Of a stretch of 64,000 nt of DNA, positions 8,393-16,078 are shown one piece after another; the stretch's first letter is position 1; each line of letters begins with the position of its first letter. The translations under genes and the position numbers were made by a program. Origin of the DNA: Tomitella biformata AHU 1821 (GTDB taxonomy: Bacteria; Actinomycetota; Actinomycetes; Mycobacteriales; Mycobacteriaceae); contig NZ_BAVQ01000043.1 of the NCBI RefSeq assembly GCF_000524475.1, positions 1-64,000 of the forward strand, read 5' to 3'. The notes below the pieces were generated by a model that worked only from the letters and a program-made list of their open reading frames with translations, searched no databases and had not been told where the DNA came from.

Positions 8393-9055
8393 TCATGGGG
8401 AAGTATTGGAGTTCGGGCCCCGCTCCTCCTGCTGTATCAGGATCTCGTGCTCATCTCCGCTTCGTTCATGCCGGGAAGGACTGCTCGAGTCGACGTGGCG
8501 CCGATAGAACCGCCTACGGCCCGCGCCGGTGTCCGTGCCATTGTCTAGGGCCTCGTCGTCGCGGGCTCCAAAGGCGGAGAGCCTGCCGATCATCAGCGCT
8601 GAGAAGAATAAAATAATGGCGCCGAGTCCACCGAAGAATGCGAGGTCTTGGAGTGCGCTCATGGTCGGCCCGCTTGCCTCCGGTGTGCCGATTCCGTCGA
8701 TTCCCACCACGGGTGCCAAGGTTCTGCCGACGATAAACCATGCCCCTGCCAGCGTGCCGAGCGCCGCGCCGACCTGGCTCAAGAGCCGACTACCGCTCAT
8801 GAGCAGCAGCAAACCTCCAATAAATGCCGCTGCACCGGGTAGGACCTCGAGCCAGCCGCGCGCAGAAGTCCACACCCACGCGGTGGCCGGGTCCGGTGTG
8901 AAGGAAAAGTTGAAGTATGGCCCGACAAACGGGATCAAGGCTCCCCACAGTCCGAGCAGCATGACGATCAGCCCGCACAGCGCTCCTCGGCGGCGGCGCA
9001 TCACAGGCCGACGTCTATCTACGATTGGCACTCTGCCCTGCTCGCTGACATTCAT
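8393..9055 (-). CDS. Predicted membrane protein with four transmembrane helices
   Basis: The protein has 220 residues and starts at the ATG at 9055, with GGGAG upstream. It has a short basic N-terminus (RRRPVMRRRRG), then helices near residues 25-45, 70-88, 92-112 and 138-158, and a charged cytoplasmic tail of about 60 residues rich in Arg, Asp and Ser. The loop between the first two helices (FNFSFTPDPATAWVW) is probably outside. No family is recognised. It lies alone on the minus strand upstream of the acyl-CoA dehydrogenase gene, with a 119-bp gap. Confidence 0.65.
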   Translation of the reverse strand: MNVSEQGRVPIVDRRRPVMRRRRGALCGLIVMLLGLWGALIPFVGPYFNFSFTPDPATAWVWTSARGWLEVLPGAAAFIGGLLLLMSGSRLLSQVGAALGTLAGAWFIVGRTLAPVVGIDGIGTPEASGPTMSALQDLAFFGGLGAIILFFSALMIGRLSAFGARDDEALDNGTDTGAGRRRFYRRHVDSSSPSRHERSGDEHEILIQQEERGPNSNTSP

Positions 9056-9143
9056 GAGTGTCTCCCTTCACCGCATTTAGGAACTTGTGTGTACCCGGCA
9101 AGACAAGCCGCGAAACACCGACCTCAGCCGAGGTCAGAGCTTG

Positions 9144-9437
9144 TCAAACGCCTGAACGGCGCAGACTCCGAATAAGTCGATGGAGATTGCGCCCGGTTTG
9201 GCCTATCGCGTCGTTGGCGATGCTTCGGCGGCTGTCCTCCTTGAGGTCCGCGGAACCCCAGTATCAGGCCTCGGCCAAGGCGATGATGTGCTCGGCACCG
9301 CCCCCTGCGGAGTCGGTCACCCACTCCTTGTCCTAGTAAAGGCGAGTCTGATCGGTGTGGTGCGGGGAGTTCGGGTCCCGCGATTGGGACAAGCTGACCA
9401 GGGTCTGCGCCACCAGCTCTACGCCGATCCACCCCAC
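9144..9437 (-). pseudogene. Possible decayed CDS with two in-frame stops
   Basis: The 414-bp gap between the membrane-protein gene and the MFS gene carries one minus-strand frame that reads like protein across two stops: GWIGVELVAQTLVSLSQSRD, a TAG, DKEWVTDSAGGGAEHIIALA, a TGA, then SADLKEDSRRSIANDAI to the final TGA at 9144. A GTG at 9437 could be the former start. The composition is plausible for a real helical protein, but no family is recognised. It may be a dead gene or chance. Confidence 0.3.
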
Positions 9438-9469
9438 CGCGGCGCGCCATGCGGCATGATTGCCCCGTG

Positions 9470-10771
9470 ATGGACGAACGTCTTGCGAAGCCCCGGCTCT
9501 GGACCTGGGTGGTCCTCCTCGGCTTCACCGGCCAGCTCGCCTGGACGGTAGAGAACATGTACCTCAATGTGTTCGTGTACGACACGATCACAGACTCGCC
9601 GACGGCGCTGGCGGCCATCGTGGCGACAAGCGCGGTCGCCGCGACAGTGGCGACCCTGCTCGCCGGGGCCGCGTCGGATCGCTCGGGCCGCCGACGCGAG
9701 TTCATCGCGGCCGGCTACGTCCTGTGGGGCGCGTGCACCGCCGGCTTCGGCCTGGTCAGCGTGGATGCCGCCGCGTCGATGCTGCCGATGCTCGACGCGG
9801 TCGTGGTCGCCGTGATCGCCATCGTGGTGCTCGACTGCATCATGAGCATCCTCGGCTCGGCCGCCAACGACGCCGCCTTCAACGCGTGGGTCACCGACTC
9901 CACCAACCCCGGCAACCGCGGTCGGGTCGACGGCGTGCTCGCCACGATGCCGCTGCTCGCCATGCTGCTGGTCTTCGGCGCGCTGGACCCTCTGACCAAG
10001 GGCGGCCACTGGTCACTGTTCTTCTCGATCGTCGGGGGCGTCACCGCACTGGTCGGCGTCGTCGCGTGGTTCGGGCTCCGCGATTCGCGAGCGCCGCGAC
10101 CGGGCGGCAGATACCTGTCCTCGGTCCTGCACGGCCTGCGGCCGAGCACCGCGCGCGAGCACCCGCGGCTGTATATCGCCCTGGTCGCCTGGGCCATCCT
10201 CGGCATCAGCACGCAGGTCTTCCTGCCGTACCTGATCATCTACGTCCAGCGCTACCTCGACATCGACGGCTACGCCATCGTGCTCGCCGCGGTCCTGCTC
10301 GGTGCGGCCGTGATCAGCGTCGTCGGCGGCCGGGTGCTGGACCGGGTGGGCCCGACGCGGGCGATCCTGCCCGTGGTCGCGATGTACGCGCTCGGACTGC
10401 TGCTGATGTTCCCCGCGCGCGGCATGCTCGCGGTCATCGGCGCCGGGATCGTGATGATGTCAGGTTTCATGCTCGGCGTCGCCGCCATCTCCGCGACCGT
10501 GCGCAACCTGACACCGCCCGACCGGGCCGGCCAGGTGCAGGGCCTGCGGATGATCTTCGCCGTCCTCATCCCGATGGTGATCGGCCCGTTCCTCGGCGCC
10601 GCCGTGATCGCCGGCGCGGACGAGACCTTCGTCGAGCTGGGCGTGGTCAAGCAGGTGCCATCCCCGTGGATCTTCCTGACCGCCGCCGCCGTCGTGACTC
10701 TGATCGTCCTACCCGCCATGCTGCTGCGGACCGCGGGCTCCGCACCCAAGACCCTGGAGACCACCTCGTGA
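9470..10771 (+). CDS. Major facilitator superfamily transporter (probable saccharide carrier)
   Basis: This 433-residue protein has 12 predicted helices in two halves. The cytoplasmic loop after helix 2 carries the MFS-A-like motif (GAASDRSGRRREF). A related motif follows in the second half (GGRVLDRVGPTRAI). The ATG at 9470 is preferred; a further ATG at 9449 is also in frame and neither has a strong ribosome site. The gene overlaps the GH2-DUF2804 gene by four bases (GTGA), so it probably imports the glycoside that the downstream enzyme hydrolyses. The substrate is not identifiable from sequence. Confidence 0.85.
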   Translation: MDERLAKPRLWTWVVLLGFTGQLAWTVENMYLNVFVYDTITDSPTALAAIVATSAVAATVATLLAGAASDRSGRRREFIAAGYVLWGACTAGFGLVSVDAAASMLPMLDAVVVAVIAIVVLDCIMSILGSAANDAAFNAWVTDSTNPGNRGRVDGVLATMPLLAMLLVFGALDPLTKGGHWSLFFSIVGGVTALVGVVAWFGLRDSRAPRPGGRYLSSVLHGLRPSTAREHPRLYIALVAWAILGISTQVFLPYLIIYVQRYLDIDGYAIVLAAVLLGAAVISVVGGRVLDRVGPTRAILPVVAMYALGLLLMFPARGMLAVIGAGIVMMSGFMLGVAAISATVRNLTPPDRAGQVQGLRMIFAVLIPMVIGPFLGAAVIAGADETFVELGVVKQVPSPWIFLTAAAVVTLIVLPAMLLRTAGSAPKTLETTS

Positions 10772-13563
10772 GAACTGTGTGGGGCGAGAGCCTCGACCCC
10801 GACAACGTCCTGCCCGAGTACCCGCGGCCCCAGCTGGTGCGGGACTCCTATCTCAACCTCAATGGCAGGTGGGAGCACGCCGTCACCTCATCCGAGGTCG
10901 CCGAGCAGCCCGCCATGTGGGACGGCGAGATCGTGGTGCCATTCTCGCCCGAGGCCCCGCTGTCTGGCGTCAACCGCACCCTGCAGCCAGACGAGGCGCT
11001 CTGGTATCGCCGCACGGTCACGCTGCCCAGCGGCTTCGTCCGCGACCGGGTGCTTCTGCACTTCGGCGCGGTGGACCAGGAGTGCGAGGTCTGGGTCGAC
11101 GGCACAACTGTTGGCGGGCACCGCGGCGGCTACCTCCCATTCACCCTCGACATCACCGACGCCCTCGACACCGCTCGAGACACTCACGATCTGGTGGTCA
11201 GGGTCCGCGACGTCACCGACACGTCCTGGCGCAGCCGGGGCAAGCAGAAGCTCAAGCGCGGCGGGATCTGGTACACGCCGCAGTCGGGGATCTGGCAGAG
11301 CGTCTGGCTCGAGTCGGTCCCGAGCCGGTGGGTCGATCAGCTTGTGCTCACCCCCCACCTCGAGACCGGCGAGGTCGAGGTGTGCGTGGTCGCCGGCGGC
11401 GCGGGCGAGTCCGCGGCCGAGGTCACCGTGCGCGCCGACGGCCGCGAGATCGCCTCGGGGAGAGTCGCCGTCGGGACTCCGACGCGGCTGCGGCTGGGCG
11501 ACGACGTCCGACCCTGGTCGCCCGAGGACCCCTTCCTCTACGACGTGGACGTGCGGCTCGGCGCCGACCAGGTCGCCAGCTATGTCGGGATGCGCTCGTT
11601 CGGGCTCGGCCCCGACGCGGCCGGCCGCACCCGCCTGCTGCTCAACGGCGAGCCCTACCTCCAGGCCGGCCTGCTCGATCAGGGATATTGGCCCGACGGC
11701 CTCTACACCGCGCCGTCGGACGAGGCGCTAATCCACGACATCGCGACGGCCAAAGACCTCGGCTTCACGATGCTGCGCAAGCACATCAAGATCGAGCCGA
11801 TGCGCTGGTACCACCACTGCGACCGGCTGGGGATGCTGGTCTGGCAGGACATGGTCAACGGCGGCCGCAGCTACCGGGCCCCCGTCGTCACCGCTCCCGT
11901 GCTCCTGCCCCTGCGGCTGGACGACTCCCGCCACGCGCTGTTCGGACGCCAGGACGCCGAGGGCCGGGCAGAGTTCGGCGCCGAGCTCGACGCGACGGTG
12001 GCGCTGCTGCGCTCGGTCCCGAGCCTCGCGGCGTGGGTGCCGTTCAACGAGGGCTGGGGACAGTTCGACGCCGTCGCGGCTGCCGAGCGGGTCAAGGAGC
12101 TCGACCCGACCCGGCCCGTCGACCACGCCAGCGGCTGGCATGACCAGGGCGGCGGCGATATGGCCAGCCGACACGTGTATTTCCGGCCATACCGGCTCTC
12201 GCGCGCAGACGCCGAGGATGGGCGGGTCGCCGTGCTCTCGGAGTACGGCGGCTACTCCCATCGGATCCCGGGGCACGTGTGGAGCGAGAAGGAGTTCGGC
12301 TACCGCAAGTTCGCCGACCGCGGCTCGTTCGAGCGCGCATTCCAGCGGCTGCAGCACGGCCAGATCGGGCCGGCAGTCGAGGACGGCCTGAGCGCCTTCG
12401 TCTATACCCAGCTGGCCGATGTGGAGGACGAGACCAACGGCCTGATGACCTACGACCGCCGGGTGCTGAAGGTAGACGCCGACGCTGTCCGATCCTCGAA
12501 CCAGCGGCTGCGCCAACGGCACGACCACGCAGCCGGCGGACCAGCACACCCCCTCGCCGTGCGCGAACGCGAGATCACCGCGCCGGTATCGCTGACGCTG
12601 CCCGATGGACACCTCAATCCAGACGCGGTCGGATGGACGCGGACGCCCCTGATCACCACCGACGGCATCGGCCGCGGCCGCGTGGGGAAGGGACGCAACA
12701 AGCGCTGGGAGTACTGGGCGGTGACCACCCCGACCCACGTGGTCGCGCTCGTGGTCTCCGACATCGACTACGCGGCAGTCCACAGCATCTGGCTGCTCGA
12801 TCGAACCAGCGGGGAGACCATCTCGTACGACGCGATCGGTGTGCTCGGCGGCAGCGCCACCCTGCCCGGCACCCTTGACGTGGGCCCGGCCAGGTCCCGG
12901 ACCAAGCAGGTGCGGATTGACATCGACGAGGTGGCGGGCGGGACGCGCCTGCGGGCGTGGGCGGAGCGGGTGGAGATCGACGTGATCGCCCACCGGCCCG
13001 AGGGCCACGAGTGCCTCGGCGTCGTCGTCCCGTGGACCGACACGCTGTTCCAGTACACCGTCAAGGACGTCGCCCGGCCCGCGACCGGCATCATCCGCGT
13101 CGACGGCATCGCCGCCGATGTGCCCGCGGACGAGTCCTGGGCGACCCTCGATCACGGCCGCGGTCGCTGGCCGTACTCGGTGCGCTGGAACTGGGGCGCC
13201 GGTTCTGGCCGCACGGACGGCAAGGTGATCGGCATCCAGGTTGGCGGGCAGTGGACTGACGGCACCGGATCGGTGGAGAACTCACTGCTGGTCGACGGAC
13301 ACCTGTCGAAGATCAGCGAGGAGCTGGTCTGGTCCTACGACCGCGACGACTGGCTGGCGCCGTGGCGTATCACCGGCGACACCGTCGATCTCACCTTCAC
13401 CCCGTTCCATCTGAAGAAGTCCGTCACCGACTTCAAGGTCTTCGCGGCCAAGACCCACCAGTGCTTCGGCCACTGGTCCGGGCAAGCGCAAGACGACACG
13501 GGAGCCTGGGTGCGGCTCGAGGGCCTCGTCGGCTGGGCGGAGGATGTGCACAATCGCTGGTGA
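10768..13563 (+). CDS. GH2 beta-glycosidase fused to a DUF2804 domain
   Basis: This 931-residue protein starts at a GTG that overlaps the MFS stop. Residues 1 to about 590 are a glycoside hydrolase family 2 enzyme: a jelly-roll domain (LNGRWEHAV, WYRRTVTLP, GIWQSVWLE), an Ig-like domain, then a TIM barrel with the acid/base Glu at E428 in VPFNEGWGQ and the nucleophile at E492 in LSEYGGYS. From about residue 600 (EREITAPVSLTLPDG) to the end it matches stand-alone DUF2804 proteins, including WTDTLFQYTVKD, GRGRWPYSVRW and a C-terminal W. No signal peptide is seen, so it acts in the cytosol. DUF2804 is usually a separate protein of about 340 residues, and I do not know of this fusion. Confidence 0.85.
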   Translation: MRTVWGESLDPDNVLPEYPRPQLVRDSYLNLNGRWEHAVTSSEVAEQPAMWDGEIVVPFSPEAPLSGVNRTLQPDEALWYRRTVTLPSGFVRDRVLLHFGAVDQECEVWVDGTTVGGHRGGYLPFTLDITDALDTARDTHDLVVRVRDVTDTSWRSRGKQKLKRGGIWYTPQSGIWQSVWLESVPSRWVDQLVLTPHLETGEVEVCVVAGGAGESAAEVTVRADGREIASGRVAVGTPTRLRLGDDVRPWSPEDPFLYDVDVRLGADQVASYVGMRSFGLGPDAAGRTRLLLNGEPYLQAGLLDQGYWPDGLYTAPSDEALIHDIATAKDLGFTMLRKHIKIEPMRWYHHCDRLGMLVWQDMVNGGRSYRAPVVTAPVLLPLRLDDSRHALFGRQDAEGRAEFGAELDATVALLRSVPSLAAWVPFNEGWGQFDAVAAAERVKELDPTRPVDHASGWHDQGGGDMASRHVYFRPYRLSRADAEDGRVAVLSEYGGYSHRIPGHVWSEKEFGYRKFADRGSFERAFQRLQHGQIGPAVEDGLSAFVYTQLADVEDETNGLMTYDRRVLKVDADAVRSSNQRLRQRHDHAAGGPAHPLAVREREITAPVSLTLPDGHLNPDAVGWTRTPLITTDGIGRGRVGKGRNKRWEYWAVTTPTHVVALVVSDIDYAAVHSIWLLDRTSGETISYDAIGVLGGSATLPGTLDVGPARSRTKQVRIDIDEVAGGTRLRAWAERVEIDVIAHRPEGHECLGVVVPWTDTLFQYTVKDVARPATGIIRVDGIAADVPADESWATLDHGRGRWPYSVRWNWGAGSGRTDGKVIGIQVGGQWTDGTGSVENSLLVDGHLSKISEELVWSYDRDDWLAPWRITGDTVDLTFTPFHLKKSVTDFKVFAAKTHQCFGHWSGQAQDDTGAWVRLEGLVGWAEDVHNRW

Positions 13564-13581
13564 GGTGCAGACTCCAGATAT

Positions 13582-14733
13582 TCAGCCCAGCGTGACTGCG
13601 AGGATCTTGTCATCCCCGCCGGTGGGCTGCCCGCGGCCATCGGTGTTGTTGGTGAGCAGCCAGAGGGCGCCGTCGGGGGCGCGGACGACGTCCCGGATAC
13701 GGCCGAGCTCGCCGGCGTAATAGTCGGTGACGGCGCCGGGATCCGATACCGCGACGACACGCAGCACCTGGCCCCGCAGGTTCGCCAGGAACACGGCGCC
13801 GTCGGCGATGGCGACCCCGCTGGGGCTGGCCTCGCTCGGGCTCCACTGGAGGATCGGGTCCACAAAGCCCGACCCCGCGCCGCCCGTTCCCTCGACCCCC
13901 ATCCCCTCGACCCCCATCCCCTCGACCACAGGCCAGCCGTAGTTCCCGCCGGGCGTGATGATGTTCAGCTCGTCCCAGGTGTTCTGCCCGAATTCGCTGG
14001 CGAACATGGTGCCGTCCTCGGCCCAGGCCAGCCCCTGGACATTGCGATGCCCGGCACTGTAGACGAGGGACTCGGGGATCGGGTTGTCTTGCGGCACGTC
14101 GCCGTCGGGCGTCATCCGGAGGATCTTTCCGCCCAGGGAGGCGAGGTCCTGGGCGGTGTCCCGGTCGGAGGCGTCGCCGACACCGGCATAGAGCATCCCG
14201 TCGGGGCCGAACGCGATCCGTCCCCCGTTGTGCACCGCCGCGGACGGCAGCGCCTCGATAATCGTCTCCGGCGCGCCCATGCCGTACGCGCCCGGTCCGC
14301 CGGCAAGCGCGAACCGCTCGATGCGGTTACCGGTGGCGCCGGTGGAATAGACGTACAGGCGATCCGCGCTGTCGATGGCCAGGCCCAGCAGTCCGCCCTC
14401 CCCGCCGTGGCGGACCCCGTCGACCAGCCCCACCTCTCGGGTGCCGCCGTCGCGCAGCACCTCCAGGATGCGGCCGGAGTCGCGCTCGCTGACCAGTGCC
14501 GTGCCGTCCGTGGTGAACGCGATCGACCAGGGCGACTTCAGTCCGGATGCCACCACCTGCGGCTCCCCGACCAGAGTGGGGGCCCCTGCCGATTCCGCGG
14601 CAGAGGCAGCGGTGGGCGAACTAGCGGCAGGCTGGTTCGGGGCCGGCGGGGTTGAGGCGCACCCGCCCAGCAGCATGCCGATCGCTGCCGCGCTGATCAG
14701 TACGGCCCATGGCGGGGTGCGGCGGTGGCGCAT
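13582..14733 (-). CDS. PQQ-dependent glucose/sorbosone dehydrogenase-like lipoprotein
   Basis: This 383-residue protein has a lipoprotein signal peptide (basic RHRR, hydrophobic core, lipobox LLGGC with Cys25), a Thr/Ala/Pro-rich linker, then a six-bladed beta-propeller of the GSDH/Asd family: GLKSPWSIAF, RHGGEGGLLGLAID, AVHNGGRIAFGPDGMLYAGVGD, HRNVQGLAW, ELNIITPGGNYGWPVVEG and NLRGQVLRV. The conserved His and Arg positions for PQQ and substrate are present. It would oxidise sugars or polyols at the outer face of the membrane. A small in-frame tandem repeat encodes VEGMG copies. It converges on the GH2-DUF2804 gene with an 18-bp gap. Confidence 0.85.
   Translation of the reverse strand: MRHRRTPPWAVLISAAAIGMLLGGCASTPPAPNQPAASSPTAASAAESAGAPTLVGEPQVVASGLKSPWSIAFTTDGTALVSERDSGRILEVLRDGGTREVGLVDGVRHGGEGGLLGLAIDSADRLYVYSTGATGNRIERFALAGGPGAYGMGAPETIIEALPSAAVHNGGRIAFGPDGMLYAGVGDASDRDTAQDLASLGGKILRMTPDGDVPQDNPIPESLVYSAGHRNVQGLAWAEDGTMFASEFGQNTWDELNIITPGGNYGWPVVEGMGVEGMGVEGTGGAGSGFVDPILQWSPSEASPSGVAIADGAVFLANLRGQVLRVVAVSDPGAVTDYYAGELGRIRDVVRAPDGALWLLTNNTDGRGQPTGGDDKILAVTLG
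13888..13928. repeat. 15-bp in-frame tandem repeat inside the sugar dehydrogenase gene
   Basis: The unit ccctcgacccccatc occurs twice perfectly and a third time in degenerate form. It encodes repeats of Met-Gly-Val-Glu-Gly in a surface loop just after the NYGWPVVEG motif. Copy changes would add or remove five residues without breaking the frame. Confidence 0.8.
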
Positions 14734-14769
14734 GAGGTCCTTCCAGTGTCGATCACGTTGCAGACGGGG

Positions 14770-15252
14770 CTACCAGAGTCCTCGCTCTGCCAGCGCCGCG
14801 CGGATCTTTCCGAGATATTCCCCCAAGGCCTGCTGCTCCGCCTCGGTGAGCGGGTCGAACACCGCCTCGCGCACCAGGCTCACGTGCCCGGGGGCCGCGG
14901 CGCGCAGGACCTTCCAGCCCTCCGCCGTGAGCGAGATGACCTGTCCGCGCCCGTCTCCGGCCGCGGCACAGCGCTCGACCACGCCTCGGGTCTCCATGCG
15001 GCGCAACAGATGCGAGACGCGGGAACGGTCCCACTGCAGCCCGGCGGCGAGGTCCCCGGAGCGCACCGATCCGGCGGCGGCCTCCGACACCGCCGCCAAG
15101 ATCGCGTACTCCCCACTCGACAGCGACGAGTCGGCGCTGAGCTGCCGGTCTAGCGCCCGCGGCAGGCCCGATGCGAACTCACGCAGCTCGAGCCAGAGCC
15201 CTTGCTCGTCGGCGCTCAGCCAACGCGGCTCAACAATTGTGGGCTTAACCAT
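14770..15252 (-). CDS. MarR family transcriptional regulator
   Basis: This 160-residue winged-helix repressor starts at the ATG at 15252 with GAGG upstream. The helix-turn-helix and wing are visible as SSGEYAILAAVSEA, GDLAAGLQWDRSRVSHLLRRME, RGVVERC and GRGQVISLTAEGW. It is transcribed divergently from the FMN reductase gene at 15375. The 122-bp gap holds a perfect 20-bp palindrome and a second, imperfect copy, so it probably represses both its own gene and the reductase. The C-terminal helix is the usual dimerisation element. The inducer is unknown, but quinones or other reductase substrates are plausible. Confidence 0.9.
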   Translation of the reverse strand: MVKPTIVEPRWLSADEQGLWLELREFASGLPRALDRQLSADSSLSSGEYAILAAVSEAAAGSVRSGDLAAGLQWDRSRVSHLLRRMETRGVVERCAAAGDGRGQVISLTAEGWKVLRAAAPGHVSLVREAVFDPLTEAEQQALGEYLGKIRAALAERGLW

Positions 15253-15275
15253 GGCGGACCTCACATTCACCTGAA

Positions 15276-15295
15276 GTGGTTGACATGTCAACCAC
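15276..15295. promoter_or_regulatory. Perfect 20-bp palindromic operator for the MarR regulator
   Basis: gtggttgacatgtcaaccac is a perfect palindrome with a TTGACATGTCAA core, a common MarR-family operator form. It lies in the divergent promoter region between the MarR and FMN reductase genes and overlaps the -35 hexamer of the reductase promoter. Confidence 0.8.
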
Positions 15296-15308
15296 AATAC
15301 TGCATGAT
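15280..15308 (+). promoter_or_regulatory. Promoter of the FMN reductase gene
   Basis: TTGACA at 15280-15285, a 17-nt spacer and CATGAT at 15303-15308 make a near-consensus promoter, with the start codon at 15375. The -35 box is half of the MarR palindrome, so repressor binding would block RNA polymerase. Confidence 0.6.
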
Positions 15309-15320
15309 CGTCTTATCAAG

Positions 15321-15340
15321 TTAATTGACACGTCAGCTAA
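15321..15340. promoter_or_regulatory. Second, imperfect MarR operator
   Basis: ttaattgacacgtcagctaa resembles the upstream palindrome around a TTGACA-cGTCA core; seven of ten positions pair. It lies downstream of the predicted transcription start of the reductase gene, where binding would act as a roadblock. Confidence 0.5.
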
Positions 15341-15374
15341 ATGCTTTCGGGTCCACAACGCTGAGGAGACCCCC

Positions 15375-15950
15375 ATGGCCAAGATCGCCATCATCACCGG
15401 TTCCACCCGCCCCGGCAACGTCAACACCGGCGTAGCACAGTGGGTCTTGGAGCAGGCCCAGCTGCGCGGCGACGCGGCCTATGAGCTGGTCGACATCGCC
15501 GATTACCACCTGCCCGTCCTCGACGAGGCCTACCCGGCCGGCTACCAGAACTACCAGAACGAGCACACCAAGGTGTGGTCCGCGAAGATCAACGAGTTCG
15601 ACGGCTTCATCTTCATCGCCGGTGAGTACAACCACTCCGTGCAGCCCGCGCTGGCCAACGCCATCTCCTACCTGAATGCCGAGTTCGCGAACAAGGCCGC
15701 CGGCATCGTCGGCTACGGGTCGGCTTTTGGCGCCCGCGCCGCCGAGCACCTGCGCGGCATCCTCTCGGAGCTGCAGGTGGCGCACGTCCAGAAGACCGGC
15801 ATGTTCTCCCTGTTCACCGACTTCGAGGATTTCGCCACCTTCAAGCCCACCGAGCTGCAGGCCGCCTCGCTCGCGCCGATGCTAGATCAGCTCATCCCAT
15901 GGACCCACGCGATGAACTCGGTGCGCCAGGGCCAGCTCGTCAACGCGTAA
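15375..15950 (+). CDS. NADPH-dependent FMN reductase/azoreductase-like flavoprotein
   Basis: This 191-residue flavodoxin-fold protein starts at the ATG at 15375, six bases after GAGGAG. The N-terminal GSTRPGNVNTGVA loop binds the FMN phosphate. GEYNHSVQPALANAISYL is the characteristic active-site region of the NADPH-dependent FMN reductase family, and IVGYGSAFGARAAEHLR follows. Such enzymes reduce quinones, azo dyes or FMN in the cytosol. Regulation by the divergent MarR gene is strongly suggested by the palindromes over its promoter. A large inverted repeat follows the gene. Confidence 0.9.
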   Translation: MAKIAIITGSTRPGNVNTGVAQWVLEQAQLRGDAAYELVDIADYHLPVLDEAYPAGYQNYQNEHTKVWSAKINEFDGFIFIAGEYNHSVQPALANAISYLNAEFANKAAGIVGYGSAFGARAAEHLRGILSELQVAHVQKTGMFSLFTDFEDFATFKPTELQAASLAPMLDQLIPWTHAMNSVRQGQLVNA

Positions 15951-15981
15951 CCCCCGGTACGCACCGCGCCTCCAGCATCAA

Positions 15982-16041
15982 CGCCGTCGTTTCGTAGCCC
16001 CGCCGCGCTTGCAAGCGCGGCGGGGCCGTGAAACGACGGCG
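15982..16041. repeat. 60-nt loopless inverted repeat with 30-nt arms
   Basis: The arms 15982-16011 and 16012-16041 pair almost perfectly around the centre cgcttg|caagcg. As RNA there is one mismatch and two G-U pairs in 30 positions. It starts 31 bp after the FMN reductase stop and ends 38 bp before the chosen start of the next gene. It may be a very strong terminator, but the absence of a loop and T-tract and the extra outer arm (cgtcgtttc) are more like a repetitive palindromic element. Confidence 0.85.
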
Positions 16042-16078
16042 AGCTCGACGGATGAGCCTCGTCGGCTATGGTCCCCGG

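Noticed and set aside
9180-9470. A 96-codon plus-strand frame upstream of the MFS gene
   Set aside because: No start-site support. The opposite strand shows the more protein-like, though broken, frame.
9460-13563. A single 1,367-residue open frame covering both the MFS gene and the GH2-DUF2804 gene
   Set aside because: The first 430 codons are an Arg/Pro-rich out-of-frame shadow of the MFS gene. The real start is the GTG at 10768.
15982-16041. CRISPR or phage attachment site at the long inverted repeat
   Set aside because: There is a single palindrome with no spaced repeats, and no integrase or cas gene anywhere in the window.
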